In this document: positions 61,142 through 64,000 of the stretch, in pieces | Numbering within the stretch: position 1 is the stretch's first letter | Layout: every line of letters starts with the position of its first letter | Assembly (NCBI RefSeq): GCF_900105045.1 | Contig: NZ_LT629739.1 | Span: 3,782,001 to 3,846,000, forward strand | Origin: Brevibacterium picturae | GTDB lineage: Bacteria; Actinomycetota; Actinomycetes; Actinomycetales; Brevibacteriaceae | Reading direction: 5' to 3' | Length of the DNA stretch: 64,000 bases | The notes under the pieces: model-generated | What the model was told of the DNA's origin: nothing | The model's database searches: none | What the model saw: only the letters and a program-made list of their open reading frames with translations | Program-made: the position numbers and the translations under genes

Positions 61142-61217
61142 GACTCACCCGCCGGGATGGTCTGTTGAGATAGTTTGGCGGCAGGCGACGAAGTGCCGAA
61201 GGCCGAGGAGTGGAGAA

Positions 61218-61718
61218 ATGTCAGCAATCAAGAAGACGCTGGAATACCTGGGTTTCGTCGAAGAAGAGGACGAGCAGCCCATCGACCGTCGTGACCGCGA
61301 GGTCATCGACACCTACGAAGAGCCCGTCGACGACCATGACGACCATGTCGAAGACGAGGAACGGCCCCCTGCTCAGGTCACGCCGATCCACCCGTCACCG
61401 ATTCGTCCAGTTGACTCTCCCGCGCCAGGAATCTCCATGAACCGCATCAAGACAATCCATCCCCGCAGCTACAATGACGCTATGGTGATCGGTGCCGCGT
61501 TCCGCGAGGGAACGCCCGTGATCATGAATCTCTCCGAAATGGACGAGAACAATTCCAAGCGCCTGGTCGACTTCTCAGCGGGCCTGATCTTCGGCCTGCA
61601 CGGATCCATCGAACGTGTGACCAACAAGGTGTTTCTCCTCACGCCTGAGAACATCGAAGTCAGCGGGGAGAACGAGTCGGATCCGGACACCCAGGCCAGC
61701 TTCTTCAACCAGAGCTGA
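61218..61718 (+). CDS. sepF: Cell division protein SepF
   Basis: 166 residues. MSAIKKTLEYLGFVEEEDE is the membrane-binding N-terminal helix, then an acidic linker, and the SepF core IKTIHPRSYNDAMVIGAAFREGTPVIMNLSEMDENNSKRLVDFSAGLIFGLHGSIERVTNKVFLLTP. It anchors FtsZ to the membrane, replacing FtsA. A GGAG site precedes the ATG; a longer upstream frame overlapping pgeF is rejected. The 102-bp gap to yggT includes a TAGACT hexamer (61772-61777) that may be a yggT promoter. Confidence 0.95.
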   Translation: MSAIKKTLEYLGFVEEEDEQPIDRRDREVIDTYEEPVDDHDDHVEDEERPPAQVTPIHPSPIRPVDSPAPGISMNRIKTIHPRSYNDAMVIGAAFREGTPVIMNLSEMDENNSKRLVDFSAGLIFGLHGSIERVTNKVFLLTPENIEVSGENESDPDTQASFFNQS

Positions 61719-61820
61719 GGAGTCTGACCTCACATCGAGGTCATTCTGATCGCATCCTCAGCTCGAGCGTATAGACTGGACCCCGACAGGTAAGCACCAA
61801 AGAAAGGCACGAGGAACCAC

Positions 61821-62120
61821 GTGGCCACCATCTTCTACATCCTCGCCCTCGCACTCAGTCTTTATGTCTATGTGCTCCTGGCACGAGTTGTCCTCGACCT
61901 CGTGCAGGTGTTCTCACGCGAATGGAAACCGTCCGGCTTCCTGCTTGTCCTCGCAGAGATCGTCTACACTCTGACCGATCCGCCGCTCCGTCTTCTGCGC
62001 AAGGTGATCCCGCCACTGCGTCTGGGGCAGATCTCGCTGGATCTGGGGTTCATCGTGTTGCTGATCGGAATTCAGATCCTGGCATCGTTCCTCAGGAGCC
62101 TGGCCTACGGAGTCGCCTGA
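61821..62120 (+). CDS. YggT family membrane protein
   Basis: 99 residues with two hydrophobic segments: ILALALSLYVYVLLARVVLDLV and ISLDLGFIVLLIGIQILASFL, and the YggT motif LTDPPLRLLRKVIPPLRLG between. Its role is unknown but it is part of the sepF-yggT-divIVA block in Gram-positives. GTG start with a GAGGAACCAC site. Its last ~6 codons are included in a 26-bp tandem duplication. Confidence 0.9.
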   Translation: MATIFYILALALSLYVYVLLARVVLDLVQVFSREWKPSGFLLVLAEIVYTLTDPPLRLLRKVIPPLRLGQISLDLGFIVLLIGIQILASFLRSLAYGVA

Positions 62121-62154
62121 ACCACGGTGCCTGCGGAGTCGGCTGAACCACGGT
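62103..62154 (+). repeat. 26-bp tandem duplication across the yggT stop
   Basis: Unit 1 (62103-62128) starts GCCTACGGAGTCGCCTGAAC and unit 2 (62129-62154) GCCTGCGGAGTCGGCTGAAC, with two mismatches in 26 bp. The first copy carries the yggT stop codon. Likely a small recent duplication. Confidence 0.8.
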
Positions 62155-62312
62155 GTTCGGGCCGCCCGCTGTGCAGAGTTTCGAACTGGCCCTGAGCCTG
62201 TTGCGAACATCACAGCGGCCCCGTGATCTGGACCCTCAGTTCGCAGAACTGTTCTGAGTGTTGCTAGGGTCGAATATTACAACTTCGTCATATGAGTCCG
62301 TGACACGGCATT

Positions 62313-62347
62313 ACTGCAGGACAAAACTGCAGGTGTTACGCTAATGT
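62313..62347 (+). promoter_or_regulatory. Possible divIVA promoter and direct repeats
   Basis: AGGACA (62318-62323) and TAATGT (62342-62347) are 18 bp apart, and ACTGCAGG occurs twice (62313-62320 and 62326-62333) across the -35 zone. The transcript would start near 62354. The rest of the 288-bp yggT-divIVA gap holds nothing further that I can name, except another TAGGGT -10-like hexamer at 62265-62270. Confidence 0.35.
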
Positions 62348-62408
62348 GACGTTGTAGCCGTCTTTATGGCGGCAGCGTAATGAATGTAGATCGACCAAAG
62401 GTGACCTC

Positions 62409-63239
62409 ATGGCGCTCACGCCTGAAGACGTAGTAAACAAGCGGTTCCAGCATGTGAAGTTCCGCGACGGGTACGACCAGGATGAAGTCGACGATTTCCT
62501 CGATGAGGTTGTCGTAGAGATCCGCCGTCTTTACCAGGAGAACGACGAACTTCGTCAGAAGCTCTCCACCGCCGAGCAGCGAGTCAAGGAACTTGACTCC
62601 GGCGGCGCACCTGCTGCCGCACCCGCGCAGGACATCGATGCCACTCAGGCCATGCCTGCCGCGGTGCCCTCCCAGAAGGACGCGGATGCGTCGAAGCAGG
62701 AGAAAGCGCAGACCCCAGAGGCTCCGGCTGCTCCAGGAACGACCCAGCAGCCATCGGCACCGGCGGTCAAGGAAGCAGCTCCTGCTCCGCAGAGCAACGC
62801 CCCCAACCAATCCGCACCCGCAGCCAATGGTGCAGCACCGGCTGCTGCCGGCACTGCCGCAGGCATCGGCCTCGGCTCGAGCATGGGCGGGGACGGCGAC
62901 GCCCACGGACTCATCGCCCTGGCACAGCGTGTTCACGATGAGCACGTCACAGAGGGCGAACGTCGCCGCGACGAACTCATCAAGAATGCGGAGACCGAAG
63001 CCAAAGACATCGTCGGCAAAGCCGAGACGAAACGTGACGAGACACTGTCGACCCTGGAAACGCAGAAGTCGACCCTCGAGCGTTCGATCGACCAGCTGTC
63101 GAACTTCGAACGTCAGTACCGGACGCGTCTCAAGAGCTACCTCAACGACCAGTTGCGCGATCTCGAGAACTCCACAAGTCTGGCACCGGAGACCCTGGAC
63201 GGGAACTCCTTCGGTTCTTCGTCGAATCACAAACTCTGA
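62409..63239 (+). CDS. divIVA: Polar growth and septum scaffold DivIVA (Wag31)
   Basis: 276 residues. The N-terminal DivIVA domain MALTPEDVVNKRFQHVKFRDGYDQDEVDDFLDEVVVEI contains the lipid-binding and first coiled-coil parts. An Ala/Pro/Gln-rich low-complexity linker covers residues ~60-160, and a coiled-coil C-terminal half follows (residues ~170-250, RRRDELIKNAETEAKDIVGKAETKRDETLS). It marks poles and septa and recruits wall synthesis in actinobacteria; known to be phosphorylated by PASTA kinases such as PknA/B. Terminated by a strong hairpin. Confidence 0.94.
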   Translation: MALTPEDVVNKRFQHVKFRDGYDQDEVDDFLDEVVVEIRRLYQENDELRQKLSTAEQRVKELDSGGAPAAAPAQDIDATQAMPAAVPSQKDADASKQEKAQTPEAPAAPGTTQQPSAPAVKEAAPAPQSNAPNQSAPAANGAAPAAAGTAAGIGLGSSMGGDGDAHGLIALAQRVHDEHVTEGERRRDELIKNAETEAKDIVGKAETKRDETLSTLETQKSTLERSIDQLSNFERQYRTRLKSYLNDQLRDLENSTSLAPETLDGNSFGSSSNHKL

Positions 63240-63257
63240 TTCCTCGCAGCAGACACT

Positions 63258-63293
63258 CAAGGTCCGGGAACTCCATGGAGATCCCGGACCTTG
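63258..63293 (+). terminator. Terminator after divIVA
   Basis: CAAGGTCCGGGA (63258-63269) and TCCCGGACCTTG (63282-63293) form a perfect 12-bp stem with a 12-nt loop, 18 bp past the stop. No strong U-tract follows. Confidence 0.7.
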
Positions 63294-63358
63294 TCAGTGT
63301 CCCCGTGAGGTGTGCCATAGCGCGGGCATCGGTGCCATCGAGTCGTCAGACAGTGAGT

Positions 63359-63364
63359 TAGAAT
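63359..63364 (+). promoter_or_regulatory. -10 hexamer of lspA (leaderless)
   Basis: TAGAAT overlaps an in-frame ATG at 63363 and ends 7 nt before the ATG at 63372. No Shine-Dalgarno is seen for either, so the mRNA probably begins at 63371-63372. Confidence 0.4.
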
Positions 63365-63371
63365 GAGCCAA

Positions 63372-63917
63372 ATGAACGATGATGCCACCGAGACGAAACC
63401 CCGTCGGCGCAGAATGCTCGGGATGCTGTTCGGCATAGCAGCGATCGTCCTCGTGGTGGATCAGTTCACCAAGTTTCTCGCAGTCAGGTTCCTCGAAGGA
63501 CAGGAACCGGTACCTGTCATCGGTACTCTGGCGGGATTCGACTTCTACCGAAACCCCGGGGCGGCACTGGGGCTCGGTTCGAGCATGACCTGGATCTTCC
63601 CCCTCATCGCGATCGCTGTCTTCGCTGCGATCCTCTTCCTGTCGAGGAAATTGGGCTCCGTGGCCTGGGCGATCGGGCTCGGTCTGCTGTTGGGCGGACT
63701 GTTCGGCAACCTCGTGGATCGACTGTTCCGGCAGCCCGGATTCCTGCACGGGGCCGTCGTCGATTTCATCGACCTGTCATTATTCATCTGCAATGTCGCC
63801 GACATTGCGATCTCCGCAGCGGCTGTCACCCTCGTGGTGGCAAGCCTCAAAGGCATCGAACTGGACGGATCGGACTCGAAGCACGCGAGCACGGTCGGAG
63901 AGGACACACATGGCTGA
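63372..63917 (+). CDS. lspA: Lipoprotein signal peptidase
   Basis: 181 residues from the ATG at 63372 (184 from an alternative ATG at 63363, which overlaps the -10). Four membrane helices. Conserved parts are VVDQFTKFLA, YRNPGAALGLG, GNLVDRLFRQPGFLHGAVVDFIDLS and ICNVADIAIS, which carry the two catalytic Asp residues. It cleaves prolipoproteins such as the two predicted in this window. The TGA overlaps the downstream RluA-family ATG by 8 bp. Confidence 0.93.
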   Translation: MNDDATETKPRRRRMLGMLFGIAAIVLVVDQFTKFLAVRFLEGQEPVPVIGTLAGFDFYRNPGAALGLGSSMTWIFPLIAIAVFAAILFLSRKLGSVAWAIGLGLLLGGLFGNLVDRLFRQPGFLHGAVVDFIDLSLFICNVADIAISAAAVTLVVASLKGIELDGSDSKHASTVGEDTHG

Positions 63918-64000
63918 ACGCTCGATCCTGGTACCCGAGGGCCTTGAAGGTCAGCGGGTGGATTTTGCGCTGTCGAAGCTGCTGGGGCTCTCCCGCACAG
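63910..64000 (+). CDS. N-terminus of a RluA-family pseudouridine synthase (partial)
   Basis: Thirty codons are visible before the window ends: MAERSILVPEGLEGQRVDFAL then SKLLGLSRT. This is the S4-like RNA-binding start of RluA/RluD-type 23S rRNA pseudouridine synthases, which typically follow lspA. It overlaps the lspA end by 8 bp. Family certain enough; the specific target site is not. Confidence 0.8.
   Translation, partial: MAERSILVPEGLEGQRVDFALSKLLGLSRT

Overview
The window comes from a high-GC Gram-positive actinobacterium, most likely Brevibacterium or a close relative (genus by impression only). The evidence is a dcw cell-division cluster with mraZ, sepF, yggT and divIVA but no ftsA, a MurE carrying the meso-diaminopimelate DNPR motif, a PASTA-kinase neighbourhood arranged like the mycobacterial pknL locus, and a DUF222/HNH protein. 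Start codons are ATG, GTG or TTG. Several genes have a TANNNT -10 hexamer 5-7 nt before the start codon and no Shine-Dalgarno, so leaderless mRNAs look common.

Layout. 1-4772: pseudouridine synthase tail, tyrA, cmk, der and an AI-2E-type permease, head to tail with 4-bp overlaps. 4857-5477: yciO. 5581-10303 (-): a five-gene branched-chain-amino-acid-type ABC transporter, divergent from a short-chain dehydrogenase and a thiolase (10671-12692), with a 24-bp operator-like inverted repeat between them. 12733-15213 (-): large DUF222/HNH protein next to an AT-rich spacer. 15547-17516: MATE exporter and GNAT acetyltransferase. 17571-22836 (-): a Pls/PosA-type membrane NRPS overlapping an M1 metallopeptidase, divergent from an amidohydrolase (23006-24220). 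24377-27991: DedA-like membrane protein and two MFS transporters. 28071-28147: tRNA-Pro. 28380-31698: gcvH, GarA-like FHA protein, DUF151 nuclease, class II DAHP synthase. 31842-37338: PASTA kinase (pknL), LysM/lytic transglycosylase, Rv2175c-like DNA-binding protein, polyprenyl synthetase, lipoprotein. 37405-39204: dinB and a DUF3040 protein. 39603-44093 (-): transglutaminase/DUF58/MoxR operon. 44570-64000: mraZ, rsmH, ftsL, ftsI, murE, murF, mraY, murD, ftsW, murG, murC, ftsQ, ftsZ, pgeF, sepF, yggT, divIVA, lspA and the start of a RluA-family gene.

Much of the window serves the cell envelope: precursor synthesis (Mur enzymes, MraY, MurG), septal polymerisation (FtsW/FtsI), polar and septal scaffolds (DivIVA, FtsZ, SepF, FtsQ, FtsL), a PASTA kinase with its likely DNA-binding substrate, isoprenoid supply and lipoprotein maturation. 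The accessory part worth most attention is the Pls-like synthetase with its M1 peptidase, a candidate system for making and trimming an amino-acid homopolymer. Next are the repeated MraZ-box-like motifs upstream of mraZ, a GarA-like protein with a replaced N-terminus, a leaderless 16-codon leader ORF, and two possible structured or small RNAs.
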